From Nesterenkonia xinjiangensis (GTDB lineage: Bacteria > Actinomycetota > Actinomycetes > Actinomycetales > Micrococcaceae), in the NCBI RefSeq assembly GCF_013410745.1, contig NZ_JACCFY010000001.1, forward strand, positions 1,240,001 to 1,304,000: a DNA stretch of 64,000 bases, written 5' to 3'. Every line of letters starts with the position of its first letter. The stretch's first letter is position 1. Below, piece after piece: positions 24,348-33,894 of this stretch. The notes beneath the pieces were generated by a model. That model did no database searches. It worked only from the letters and a program-made list of their open reading frames with translations, and had not been told where the DNA came from. A program made the position numbers and the translations under genes.

Positions 24348-25820
24348 TCAGGCGACATGGGCGGTCAGGCGCGTGCGGGAGAGCAGGACGTAGCTGCCGG
24401 CGGCGATCACGAGCCCGGCCGGAATGGACAGGTCCAGTCCCGTGACCGCGGCCACCGGACCCACATAGACGTCGCTGTTGAGGCACATCGCGGAGGCGAC
24501 GCCGCCCAGCACCAGGCTCAACAGCCCAGCCAGGTTCCAGCCCTTCCGGTACCAGAAGGTGCTCGACGGCGAGGCGTCCAGAAGGTCCACGCCGTCGTAC
24601 CGGCCACGGCGCATCAGCACGTCGGCGACGAAGACCGCCATGAGCGGCCCGGCGGCGACCACGATGACCTGAAGCATCTGGGAGACCGCCGTGGTGAAGT
24701 CGTAGATCGCCACGGAGACGATGGTCAGAACGGTGCCGATGACGGCGATGATCAGCGCCGAGGGGATCCGGCGGATCGGGATGCCCAAGGCCTGCAGGGC
24801 CATCGAGGCGCTGTAGGTGGTCATCGCGTTCAGGGCAATGGCCGCCACGATCACCGCGATGGTGAACAGTGGGAAGAACCAGCCGGGCAGTCCGGCGTCG
24901 AAGGCACCCATGGGGTCCAGGACCATGTCGAATCCGGCCCCGGTGGCGATCAGCGCCCCGACCGAGGTGAAGACGATGCCGGGCAGCGCGCCGCCGAGCG
25001 CGGTGGCGGCGGCCACCCGCCAGCCGGGTGTCGCCTTCGGCAGGTAGCGGGCCATATCAGGGCTGTTGATGAAGGACACCGGCGTGGAGACCAGCATGGT
25101 GAAGCCGATGGTCATCATCATGGCCAGCTGCATGCCGCCCAGCGGCTCCGCCGGGGCGTGGCTGAAGTCGAAGTGCGGGATCATGAACAGCGAGGTGATC
25201 ACGAACATGACCACCAGGAAGTTGGTGATGTACGGGTAGGTCTTCAGGATCAGCCCGTGCCCGTAGACGGCCACCAGGACGGTGAGCCCGGAGACCACCA
25301 ACACGACGACGACACCGAGGGTCGCCGTCTGCGCCAGGCCCATCCGGCCCAGAAGACCGAGCCCGTTGATGGAGGCCGCGGACCAGGTCAACGAGAGGTA
25401 GACGGCGGCCAGCAGCCAGCCGTAGAGGCCCACGACGAGCCTGTTGCCCAGCACCCCGTACATGGCGCGGCTGATGACGGAGCCGGACGTGCCGGCGGCC
25501 GGGCCGCTGACCGCGATGATGCCGGTGAGGATCCATCCCACGGAGGCCGCGGCGATGACGATGAACGCCTGGACCAGGGAGAGGCCCAGCACCGCGATCA
25601 TCACGGCACCCATGGTGAAGGTCAGGAAGCTGGCGTTGGGCGCGGCCCAGACCCAGAAGAGGGCTCCGGGGCGTCCACGGCGGCTCGACTCGTCGATGAG
25701 CTCGATGCCTCGGGTCTCCGGCTGGGTGGGGGTTCCGGACTCGGCCGAACGGGCTGCGCCGGCGCTGGTCGCGGCCGGTCCGAGCCGGGTCTCCGGCTCC
25801 TCGACGGGTGTGGCGGGCAT
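24348..25820 (-). CDS. NCS1 family nucleobase/cytosine permease
   Basis: This 490-residue transporter has twelve predicted membrane helices and the NCS1 features: ASNASFLTF-like WVWAAPNASFLTFTMGAVMI in helix 1, GPAAGTSGSVISRAMYGVLG in helix 3, and SINGLG later. NCS1 carriers bring in cytosine, purines, allantoin, hydantoins or thiamine by Na+ or H+ symport. The ATG at 25820 has AAAGG 7 nt upstream; an open frame continues to 25979 but is arginine/proline-rich. It is the first gene of the operon with the amidohydrolase. A 180-nt GC-rich leader precedes it. Confidence 0.88.
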   Translation of the reverse strand: MPATPVEEPETRLGPAATSAGAARSAESGTPTQPETRGIELIDESSRRGRPGALFWVWAAPNASFLTFTMGAVMIAVLGLSLVQAFIVIAAASVGWILTGIIAVSGPAAGTSGSVISRAMYGVLGNRLVVGLYGWLLAAVYLSLTWSAASINGLGLLGRMGLAQTATLGVVVVLVVSGLTVLVAVYGHGLILKTYPYITNFLVVMFVITSLFMIPHFDFSHAPAEPLGGMQLAMMMTIGFTMLVSTPVSFINSPDMARYLPKATPGWRVAAATALGGALPGIVFTSVGALIATGAGFDMVLDPMGAFDAGLPGWFFPLFTIAVIVAAIALNAMTTYSASMALQALGIPIRRIPSALIIAVIGTVLTIVSVAIYDFTTAVSQMLQVIVVAAGPLMAVFVADVLMRRGRYDGVDLLDASPSSTFWYRKGWNLAGLLSLVLGGVASAMCLNSDVYVGPVAAVTGLDLSIPAGLVIAAGSYVLLSRTRLTAHVA

Positions 25821-25911
25821 GGGATGCCTTTCGGTGGGCGGTGCGGGACAGGCCGCGAGCTCCGCCCGATGGCGGAGAGCGGCTCGACGGCGGCGTGGGA
25901 GGTCAAGGGGA

Positions 25912-25939
25912 CGCCCGCCCGACGATGCCCGGGCGGGCG
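25912..25939 (-). promoter_or_regulatory. GC-rich hairpin in the permease mRNA leader
   Basis: Arms CGCCCGCCCG (25912-25921) and CGGGCGGGCG (25930-25939) enclose an 8-nt loop. Two further palindromes, at 25946-25959 and 25968-25977, lie between this hairpin and the promoter. Together they make the 180-nt leader highly structured. An attenuator or RNA switch is possible, but no known riboswitch class was recognised. Confidence 0.45.
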
Positions 25940-25980
25940 GGTCAGGCGGCGGCCGCCGCGCCATTGAGGCGGCCGCCATA

Positions 25981-26010
25981 TGTGACCTGCGTCATGCGTC
26001 AGGCCTCACA
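25981..26010. promoter_or_regulatory. Candidate operator of the permease-amidohydrolase operon
   Basis: TGTGACCTG at 25981-25989 pairs with CAGGCCTCACA at 26000-26010 with a two-base bulge. A direct repeat TGCGTCA-TGCGTCA fills the middle. It lies directly at the predicted transcription start of the permease mRNA, where a repressor would block initiation. Confidence 0.45.
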
Positions 26011-26036
26011 ATATGACTGTCGTTCATTTAATGCAA
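26008..26036 (-). promoter_or_regulatory. Sigma-70-type promoter of the permease operon
   Basis: On the minus strand TTGCAT (26031-26036) and TATTGT (26008-26013) are separated by exactly 17 bp. Both hexamers are close to the housekeeping consensus, and the stretch is the most A/T-rich in this gap. Transcription would start near 26001. Confidence 0.6.
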
Positions 26037-26162
26037 GAGGGCCACCTGCCCGGAGCCTGGCATCCCCCTCGGCCCACGCCCTCAGCTCCGCACCCTCGCC
26101 CGCCTCTGCGCCCCTCCTACGATCCTGCGACGGCTGAGTCCCTCGCATGGTTAAGTGGGCAC

Positions 26163-27245
26163 ATGCCTGCGCGGATCATCTCCATCGGGACGGCGCTGCC
26201 GGAGACCTCGGCGCCGCAGCCGGATCTGCGCGCCTTCTTCGCCGGGCAGCCCGGCGCGGACCGACTCACGCGCCGCCTCATCGGGGGCGCCTTCGACGCG
26301 TCGGGGATCGAGACGCGGCACACCGTGCTGGAGGGCCTTGCCGGCTCGCCCGACGGGGTGTTCATCGCTGAGGACGGCACGCTGCTGTCACCCACGACCG
26401 GCGTCCGCAACGACCTCTACCGGAGTGCCGCGCCTCCGCTGGCCGCGACAGCCGCCCGCGACGCCCTGACCCGCGGCGCCGTCGCCGCCGATCAGATCAC
26501 CCACGTGATCACGGTGTCCTGCACCGGGTTCTTCGCTCCCGGCCTCGACTACCACCTCGTGCGTGATCTCGGCCTGTCCGAGGACGTCGAACGCACTCAC
26601 CTGGGCTTCATGGGCTGCTCGGCGGCGCTGCCGGCGCTGCGCCTGGCCTCGCAGATCGCCGAGGGACGCCCCCGCGCCGTCGTCCTGGTCGTGTGCCTGG
26701 AGCTGTGCTCGCTCCACGTCCGCGAGACCTCGGACCCGGAGCAGGTGGTGGCGGCCTCCGTGTTCGCCGACGGGGCGGCCGCGGCGCTGGTCACCGCCGG
26801 CGACATCCCCGGCGACCCGGGCGGGCTGGTCCTGGACCGTTTCGCCACTGCGCTGACCAGGGAGGGCGAGTCGGACATGTCCTGGACCATCGGGGACCAT
26901 GGCTTCCAGATGACGCTCTCGGCCGAGGTCCCGCGGATCATCGGACGCGAGATCCGTGACGCCGTGGACCGGTTCCTCGGCGACGATCCCCCTCCGGGCA
27001 TCTGGGCGGTCCACCCCGGCGGGCGCAGCGTCCTCGATCGGGTCGAGACGGGACTCGGGCTGGAGCCCGCGGCCCTGCACGCCTCCCGTGCGGTGCTGAG
27101 GGACTGCGGCAACATGTCCAGCGCGACGATCCTGTTCATCCTGCGACGGTTGCTGGAGGACCCGGCCGTCGAGGGGCCGATCGCCGCCCTCGCCTTCGGA
27201 CCGGGCCTGACCGTGGAGTCCGCGCTGATGCACAGGAAGAGGTGA
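26163..27245 (+). CDS. Type III polyketide synthase
   Basis: This 360-residue chalcone-synthase-like enzyme condenses an acyl-CoA starter with malonyl-CoA units and cyclises the product. The catalytic triad is visible: Cys120 in VSCTGFFAPGLD, His284 in AVHPGG and Asn317 in CGNMSS. The start at 26163 gives a normal N-terminus (MPARIISIGTALPE). The next genes encode a methyltransferase and an FAD hydroxylase with overlapping ends, as in the Streptomyces griseus srsA-srsB-srsC operon for methylated phenolic lipids. An alkylresorcinol or alkylpyrone product is therefore plausible but not proven. Confidence 0.93.
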   Translation: MPARIISIGTALPETSAPQPDLRAFFAGQPGADRLTRRLIGGAFDASGIETRHTVLEGLAGSPDGVFIAEDGTLLSPTTGVRNDLYRSAAPPLAATAARDALTRGAVAADQITHVITVSCTGFFAPGLDYHLVRDLGLSEDVERTHLGFMGCSAALPALRLASQIAEGRPRAVVLVVCLELCSLHVRETSDPEQVVAASVFADGAAAALVTAGDIPGDPGGLVLDRFATALTREGESDMSWTIGDHGFQMTLSAEVPRIIGREIRDAVDRFLGDDPPPGIWAVHPGGRSVLDRVETGLGLEPAALHASRAVLRDCGNMSSATILFILRRLLEDPAVEGPIAALAFGPGLTVESALMHRKR

Positions 27246-27949
27246 CACCTTCCCCGATGGACCTCTCGCGACGCGATGACCTGCTGCGCGAACTCATGGA
27301 CGATCCCGACTGCGACCCCGAGCGGCTGCACGCGACACTTCGCCGCTTCGGGATCGTCAACCGTGTGGTCTCCGGCTGGGACACCGTCTACCGCAGACAT
27401 CTCCGTCCGGTGCTGGCCGGCCTGGGCCGACCGGCTCGGGTGCTCGATCTCGGCTCGGGCGGCGGGGACGTCATCGCGCGCCTGGCCGGCCTGGCGGTCC
27501 GGGACCGCCTCGCCGTGCACTGGACAGGAGCCGATCCGGACCCCCGGGCGCACCGGGCGGCATGCGCACGGGAGGTCCCCGGAGCCACGTTCGTCTGCGC
27601 CGACGCCGAGACCCTCCTCTCCCGAGGCGAGGCCTTCGACGTCGTGATCTCCAACCATGTGCTCCACCACCTGGAGGCGCCCGAGCTGGTCGAGTTCACC
27701 GGCGCCTCCCGGGCGCTCTCCTCCGGCGTGGTGCTGCACAATGACATCGCCCGGAGCCGGCGGGCCTACTGGCTCTACGCCGCCGGCATCACCCCGCTGG
27801 CCCCAGGGACGTTCCTGCGGGTGGACGGGCTGCGCTCGATCCGCCGCAGCCACCGGCGCGAGGAGCTCGCGACCCACCTGGGGCCGGAGTGGACCGTCAC
27901 CTCGCCGGCACCGTTCCGGCTGCTCGCCGAGGCGTCGGGCCATGCCTGA
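27242..27949 (+). CDS. Class I SAM-dependent methyltransferase
   Basis: This 235-residue methyltransferase has the SAM-binding motif VLDLGSGGGDVIARLA, the acidic end of strand 2 (TGADPDP), and a FDVVISNHVLHHL motif. The N-terminal segment (RRFGIVNRVVSGWDTVYRRH) resembles methyltransferases that act on small phenolic or quinone products. The GTG start overlaps the synthase stop by 4 bp and has AGGAAGAG directly upstream, so translation is coupled. It probably methylates the polyketide product. Whether the target is oxygen or carbon cannot be read from the sequence. Confidence 0.87.
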   Translation: MTPSPMDLSRRDDLLRELMDDPDCDPERLHATLRRFGIVNRVVSGWDTVYRRHLRPVLAGLGRPARVLDLGSGGGDVIARLAGLAVRDRLAVHWTGADPDPRAHRAACAREVPGATFVCADAETLLSRGEAFDVVISNHVLHHLEAPELVEFTGASRALSSGVVLHNDIARSRRAYWLYAAGITPLAPGTFLRVDGLRSIRRSHRREELATHLGPEWTVTSPAPFRLLAEASGHA

Positions 27950-29114
27950 GGTGATCGTCGTCGGCGCCGGTCCCGTGGGACTGTTGATGGCCGGTGAGCT
28001 GCGGCGTCACGGAGTCGACGTCGAGCTCCTCGAACAGCGCGCGGAGCCGAGCCCCGGCACCCGTGCCATCGGCGTGCACCCGCCGGTGCTCACCGCCCTG
28101 GAGGGCTCCGGGGTCACGGAGGGCCTCTTGGAGCACGCCGTGCGGGTCGGCCACGGGCAGGCGCGCTCACGCGGGCGCCTGCTCGGCACTGTGCGCTTCG
28201 ACCAACTCTCGGCGCGCTTCCCCTTCGTCGCGACGCTCCCCCAGGCCGCCACCGAGGCGGTCCTCGCGCGCTCAGCGCCGGAGCCGGTGCGCGGGGTCCG
28301 GGTCACCGGCCTGACTCCCGTCGGCGATGCCGTGCAGCTGAGCACCGACGCCGGGGAGCGGCACGCCCCGCTGGTCGTCCTCGCTGGAGGAGCCCGCTCA
28401 CGGAGCCTCGTGCACCCGGAGCTGCAGCCACACACCTACCCCGACCGCTATCTGATGACCGATGCAGAGGTGCCCGACGACGGCTCCCGCGCCACCGCCG
28501 TGGTGCACCTCGCGGAGACCGGCGTGCTGGAGTCCTTCCCCCTCCCCGCCGGGCGCCGACGGTTCGTCGCCTGGGATCCTCCGGGCGCGGCGCAGGATGC
28601 GCCCGCACGTCTGGACCGCATGAAGCAGGCGCTGATCGACCGCGGAGCTGCCACCGACGGCAAAGCCGCCTTCGGTGAGATCACCGTCGGCGAGGTCACC
28701 GGCTTCGGGGTGCGGCGCATGGTGGCGCCGACCATGCGACAGGGACGGATGCTCGTCGTCGGCGACGCCGCCCATGAGGTCAGCCCCATCGGGGGTCAGG
28801 GCATGAATCTGGGACTGCTCGACGCCGTCGCCTTGGCCCCGCTGCTGGCCGCCTGGCTCCGCACCGGCGTCCCTCCGGAGGCCGCTCTGCGACGCTGGGA
28901 ACTCTCGCGGATCCGTTCGGCCCGCCGCGCGGCCCTGCTCGCCGGGGTGAATCTGCGCCTCGGCCGCCCTGCGCCCCCGGCACTGGACGCTCTGCGGCGC
29001 TGCGGCCTGCAGGGGATGCTGGGCCCGGGCGTCGGCGGACTCTTCACCCGCGCCTACGCCATGGGATTCGACTCCGGAGCCAGAGCGTGGAACAGGCCTC
29101 CTGCGCGCCACTGA
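27942..29114 (+). CDS. FAD-dependent monooxygenase/oxidoreductase
   Basis: This 390-residue flavoprotein of the aromatic hydroxylase group has the dinucleotide-binding start VIVVGAGPVGLLMAGELRRHG and the second FAD motif MLVVGDAAHEVSPIGGQGMN, which contains the family GD and P residues. It overlaps the methyltransferase gene by 8 bp. In srs-type clusters the flavoprotein hydroxylates or oxidises the resorcinol ring to a quinone, and the same is likely here. Geranylgeranyl-reductase-like members share the fold, so a reductase role cannot be excluded. Confidence 0.87.
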   Translation: MPEVIVVGAGPVGLLMAGELRRHGVDVELLEQRAEPSPGTRAIGVHPPVLTALEGSGVTEGLLEHAVRVGHGQARSRGRLLGTVRFDQLSARFPFVATLPQAATEAVLARSAPEPVRGVRVTGLTPVGDAVQLSTDAGERHAPLVVLAGGARSRSLVHPELQPHTYPDRYLMTDAEVPDDGSRATAVVHLAETGVLESFPLPAGRRRFVAWDPPGAAQDAPARLDRMKQALIDRGAATDGKAAFGEITVGEVTGFGVRRMVAPTMRQGRMLVVGDAAHEVSPIGGQGMNLGLLDAVALAPLLAAWLRTGVPPEAALRRWELSRIRSARRAALLAGVNLRLGRPAPPALDALRRCGLQGMLGPGVGGLFTRAYAMGFDSGARAWNRPPARH

Positions 29115-29140
29115 TCAGCAGGTCACCCGGGCAGGTCATG

Positions 29141-29995
29141 TCAGGTCCCGAGCGAGTGACCGGAGGCCACCAGCTGCGCGGCCAGCAGCAGGGCGGCGAG
29201 CATGACGAGGCGGAAGAGCACCCGACCCGAGGATCCTGCCCGCGCGAGCACCAGGCTGACCAGCACGACCGCGACGACGAGGACGAGCACCACCCAGCCG
29301 ATCGCGGTGACTTCGGGGATGCTCCCGCCGGGGGGCCCGAGTGTGGCGGAGGCCGCGCCCAGCAGCACCGAGGCCGCCGCCAGCCGGACGGAGGCCTTCG
29401 GCCCCAGCCGATGGGGCGTGCCGCGGACCCCGGTGCGGGCATCGTCGTCCAGGTCGGGGAGCACGTTCGTCAGATGCAGCGCCGCGCCCAGCGCGCCGCC
29501 GGCGAGCCACGCCCAGCCGGGGGCGAGCTGCGGATCCACGGCCGCCAGGGTGGCCAGCGAGGGAAAGCACCCGAAGGCAAGGACGTAGGGCGCGATGGAC
29601 AGCGGCCCCGTCTTCAGCCCGGCGTTGTAGGACCATCCGCACACCAGCACCACGGCGTGGGCGCCGGCGAGCCCCACGCCGAGGGGAGCCGACAGTCCCA
29701 GGGCGAGCAGGGCCAGCACGACGGCGGCGGTCCATGCGGTGCGCAGAGCGACCTCCCCGCAGGCGATCGGCTTGTCCGTCCGCCCCACGGCACGGTCGCG
29801 CTCGGCGTCGATGGCGTCATTGGAGATCCCGATCGAGAGCTGCCCCGAGAACACCGCCGCGGCGAGCAGCAGGATGCGCCAGATCTCCAGCCCTGAGGCG
29901 AGTGCCAGCGCGGCCGCCAGGGTCGTGACGACGAGCGTCGGGCCGGGGTGAGAGGACCGCCACAGGCCAGCGATCGACCTCAGCACCGGACCCAT
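29141..29995 (-). CDS. UbiA family prenyltransferase
   Basis: This 284-residue membrane protein has about eight or nine helices and both Asp-rich metal-diphosphate motifs: NDAIDAERDRAVGRTDKPI and DLDDDARTGVRGTPHRLG. UbiA enzymes join a prenyl chain from a diphosphate donor to an aromatic or polar acceptor in the membrane. The ATG at 29995 has GAGGAG 8 nt upstream; ATGs at 30019-30022 are alternatives. It converges on the flavoprotein gene with a 26-bp gap. Prenylation of the polyketide aromatic ring is an attractive idea and remains an inference. Confidence 0.9.
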   Translation of the reverse strand: MGPVLRSIAGLWRSSHPGPTLVVTTLAAALALASGLEIWRILLLAAAVFSGQLSIGISNDAIDAERDRAVGRTDKPIACGEVALRTAWTAAVVLALLALGLSAPLGVGLAGAHAVVLVCGWSYNAGLKTGPLSIAPYVLAFGCFPSLATLAAVDPQLAPGWAWLAGGALGAALHLTNVLPDLDDDARTGVRGTPHRLGPKASVRLAAASVLLGAASATLGPPGGSIPEVTAIGWVVLVLVVAVVLVSLVLARAGSSGRVLFRLVMLAALLLAAQLVASGHSLGT

Positions 29996-30038
29996 CACAG
30001 GACTCCTCACCGGACTCATCACGGTGCCAGTGTCTCAC

Positions 30039-32206
<2,168 letters not shown>

Positions 32207-32212
32207 GCGTCC

Positions 32213-32218
32213 ACTATA
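32213..32218 (-). promoter_or_regulatory. Candidate -10 box (TATAGT) of the TetR-MFS operon
   Basis: TATAGT on the minus strand, then 6 nt (GGACGC), then GTG at 32206. This is the strongest leaderless-type box in the window. The 28-bp operator dyad starts at the next base. Confidence 0.6.
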
Positions 32219-32246
32219 TGCACGAGTGCAATATTGCACCAGTGCA
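32219..32246. promoter_or_regulatory. Operator dyad of the TetR-MFS operon
   Basis: The core GTGCAATATTGCAC (32226-32239) is a perfect 14-bp palindrome. Outer TGCA blocks at 32219-32222 and 32243-32246 extend the dyad to 28 bp. It lies immediately upstream of the -10 box, the usual place for TetR autorepression. Confidence 0.75.
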
Positions 32247-32283
32247 AGGCGTTGTCTGGTCGATCACATGCTCTCCGTCTCCT

Positions 32284-32305
32284 GTTCATCAGCTGGTCAC
32301 AGGCC
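32284..32305 (+). promoter_or_regulatory. Candidate PHO box upstream of the alkaline phosphatase gene
   Basis: Two adjacent 11-nt direct repeats, GTTCATCAGCT and GGTCACAGGCC, fit the G(G/T)TCAYYYR pattern of PhoP binding units described in Streptomyces. The spacing is right and the downstream gene is a classic phosphate-starvation target. The match is partial. Confidence 0.45.
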
Positions 32306-32367
32306 GTGAAGATCGGCTCCTTAGGGTTCTGTGCGGCAGAGAAGTCATTCCACGATGAAGGAGAAGC

Positions 32368-33786
32368 ATGTCCCCTCGGCACCCCCGCCTCACCCGCGGC
32401 CTGAGCCTCGCCGCAGCCGTCGTCCTCGGAACCGCCGCTCTGGGCGTCACCACACCTGCGGCCACGGCCGGGGTCGGCGCCCCCGCCCCACTCAGCGCGT
32501 CCGAGGCCGAGCAGGGGCCGAAGAACGTCATCTACATGGTCGGCGACGGCATGGGCTACAACCACCTGGCGGCGACCAACCTCTACGAGACCGGCCAGAC
32601 CCGGTACCAGGTCGAGGGCGACGCGGACCCCGAGGTCCTCGAGGAGCTTCCCGGCGAGGCCGTGCAGACCTACGAGGACTGGGACCTCCTGGCCCTGAGC
32701 ACCTACGCCGCCGGCGGCGAGTATGACCCCCAGGCCGCCTGGTCCGACCATGACTGGGTGCAGACCGGTGCCACCGACTCCGCCGCGGCGGGCACCGCGA
32801 TGGCCACCGGGAAGAAGACCGACAACGGCGTCATCGGCCTGGATGCGGACGGGGAGTCCGTCGAGAACCTCTCCGAGCGCGCCGTCGAGACCGGCCGCTC
32901 CGCCGGCGTCGTCTCTTCCGTGCCCTTCAGCCACGCCACTCCGGCCGCCTGGGCCGCGCACAACGAGTCCCGGAACAACTATCACGAGATCGCCGAAGAG
33001 ATGATCGACTCCGACCTCGACGTCATCTTCGGCGCGGGGCACCCCTACTACGATGACGACAGCAAGAAGCTCAAGGACCCCGAGTTCACCTACGTGACCG
33101 AGGAGGACTACGAGCGGCTCTCCTCAGGCGAGACCGAGTTCGACTTCGCCGACAAGGACTCCGACTTCGCCAAGTACGCCCGCGGCAAGCAGCAGCATCT
33201 GCCCGACCGGGCCTTCGGCATCGCCCAGGTGGCCTCCACCCTGCAGCAGGGCCGCTCCGGCGAGTCCGAGCAGCCCTATGACGTGAAGCAGAACAAGGTG
33301 GTCGACCTGCCGACCATGTCGCAGGCCGCGCTGAACATCCTCGGGCAGAACGACGACGGCTTCCACCTGATGATCGAGGGCGGCGCCATCGACTGGGCGG
33401 GCCACGCCAACGACACCGCGCGCGACATCGAGGAGGTCCAGGACTTCAACGACGCCGTGGACGCCGTCATCGAGTGGGTCGAGACCGAGTCCTCCTGGGA
33501 CGAGACCCTGATGATCGTGACCTCCGACCACGAGACGGGATACCTGGCCGGCCCCGATGACCAGCCCGACTTCACCCCCATGACCGGCGAGGCGGGTCAG
33601 CTGCCTGAGCTCGGATGGTACTCCGGCAACCACACCAACCAGGTGGTGCCCTTCTTCTTCCGCGGCGCCGGCTCCGAGGCGTTCCACGAGGAGATCGTCG
33701 GCACCGACCCGGTGCGCGGCGACTATGTGGACAACACGGTGGTGGCCGACGTCCTCATGGACGGGTTCTGGGCGCTGGAGGACTGA
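32368..33786 (+). CDS. phoA: Secreted alkaline phosphatase, PhoA type
   Basis: This 472-residue phosphomonoesterase has a Sec-type signal peptide (about residues 1-34, LSLAAAVVLGTAALGVTTPAATA). The active-site Ser138 lies in TDSAAAGTAMATGKKT. Metal-binding segments VGDGMGYNH, MIEGGAIDWAGHAND and TSDHETG are present. It would release phosphate from organic esters outside the cell using two Zn and one Mg ion. GAAGGAG lies before the ATG. The mature protein is unusually rich in Asp and Glu. A candidate PHO box upstream suggests induction by phosphate starvation. Confidence 0.93.
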   Translation: MSPRHPRLTRGLSLAAAVVLGTAALGVTTPAATAGVGAPAPLSASEAEQGPKNVIYMVGDGMGYNHLAATNLYETGQTRYQVEGDADPEVLEELPGEAVQTYEDWDLLALSTYAAGGEYDPQAAWSDHDWVQTGATDSAAAGTAMATGKKTDNGVIGLDADGESVENLSERAVETGRSAGVVSSVPFSHATPAAWAAHNESRNNYHEIAEEMIDSDLDVIFGAGHPYYDDDSKKLKDPEFTYVTEEDYERLSSGETEFDFADKDSDFAKYARGKQQHLPDRAFGIAQVASTLQQGRSGESEQPYDVKQNKVVDLPTMSQAALNILGQNDDGFHLMIEGGAIDWAGHANDTARDIEEVQDFNDAVDAVIEWVETESSWDETLMIVTSDHETGYLAGPDDQPDFTPMTGEAGQLPELGWYSGNHTNQVVPFFFRGAGSEAFHEEIVGTDPVRGDYVDNTVVADVLMDGFWALED

Positions 33787-33808
33787 CGCCTCACTCCCGC
33801 ACACACAC

Positions 33809-33878
33809 GTTGGCTCCGCGGTTCGGGCCCTTATCAGCGCCGATCGCGCGTCATAAGGGCCCGAACCGCGGAGCCAAC
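33809..33878. terminator. Long perfect hairpin between phoA and lacZ
   Basis: Perfect 26-bp arms at 33809-33834 and 33853-33878 enclose an 18-nt loop. It fills the convergent gap and should terminate both transcripts. It shares the GGCTCCG start and the inner CGGGCCCTT segment with the hairpin at 46227-46297. Confidence 0.8.
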
Positions 33879-33894
33879 TGTGGGTGGTGACCGA

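Larger units (their letters stand above)
25821..26162. other. Divergent intergenic region with a long structured leader
   Basis: The 342-bp gap between the NCS1 permease and the polyketide synthase genes holds no gene. It carries a strong minus-strand promoter (26008-26036), an inverted repeat at its start site (25981-26010), and three GC-rich self-complementary segments in the resulting leader (25912-25939, 25946-25959, 25968-25977). On the synthase side I see only a weak ribosome-binding site and no clear promoter. Confidence 0.6.

Noticed and set aside
24357-25967. A 536-codon open frame on the plus strand opposite the NCS1 permease
   Set aside because: Its translation is nearly all Gly, Asp, His, Arg and Gln without structure, which is typical of a shadow of membrane-helix codons.
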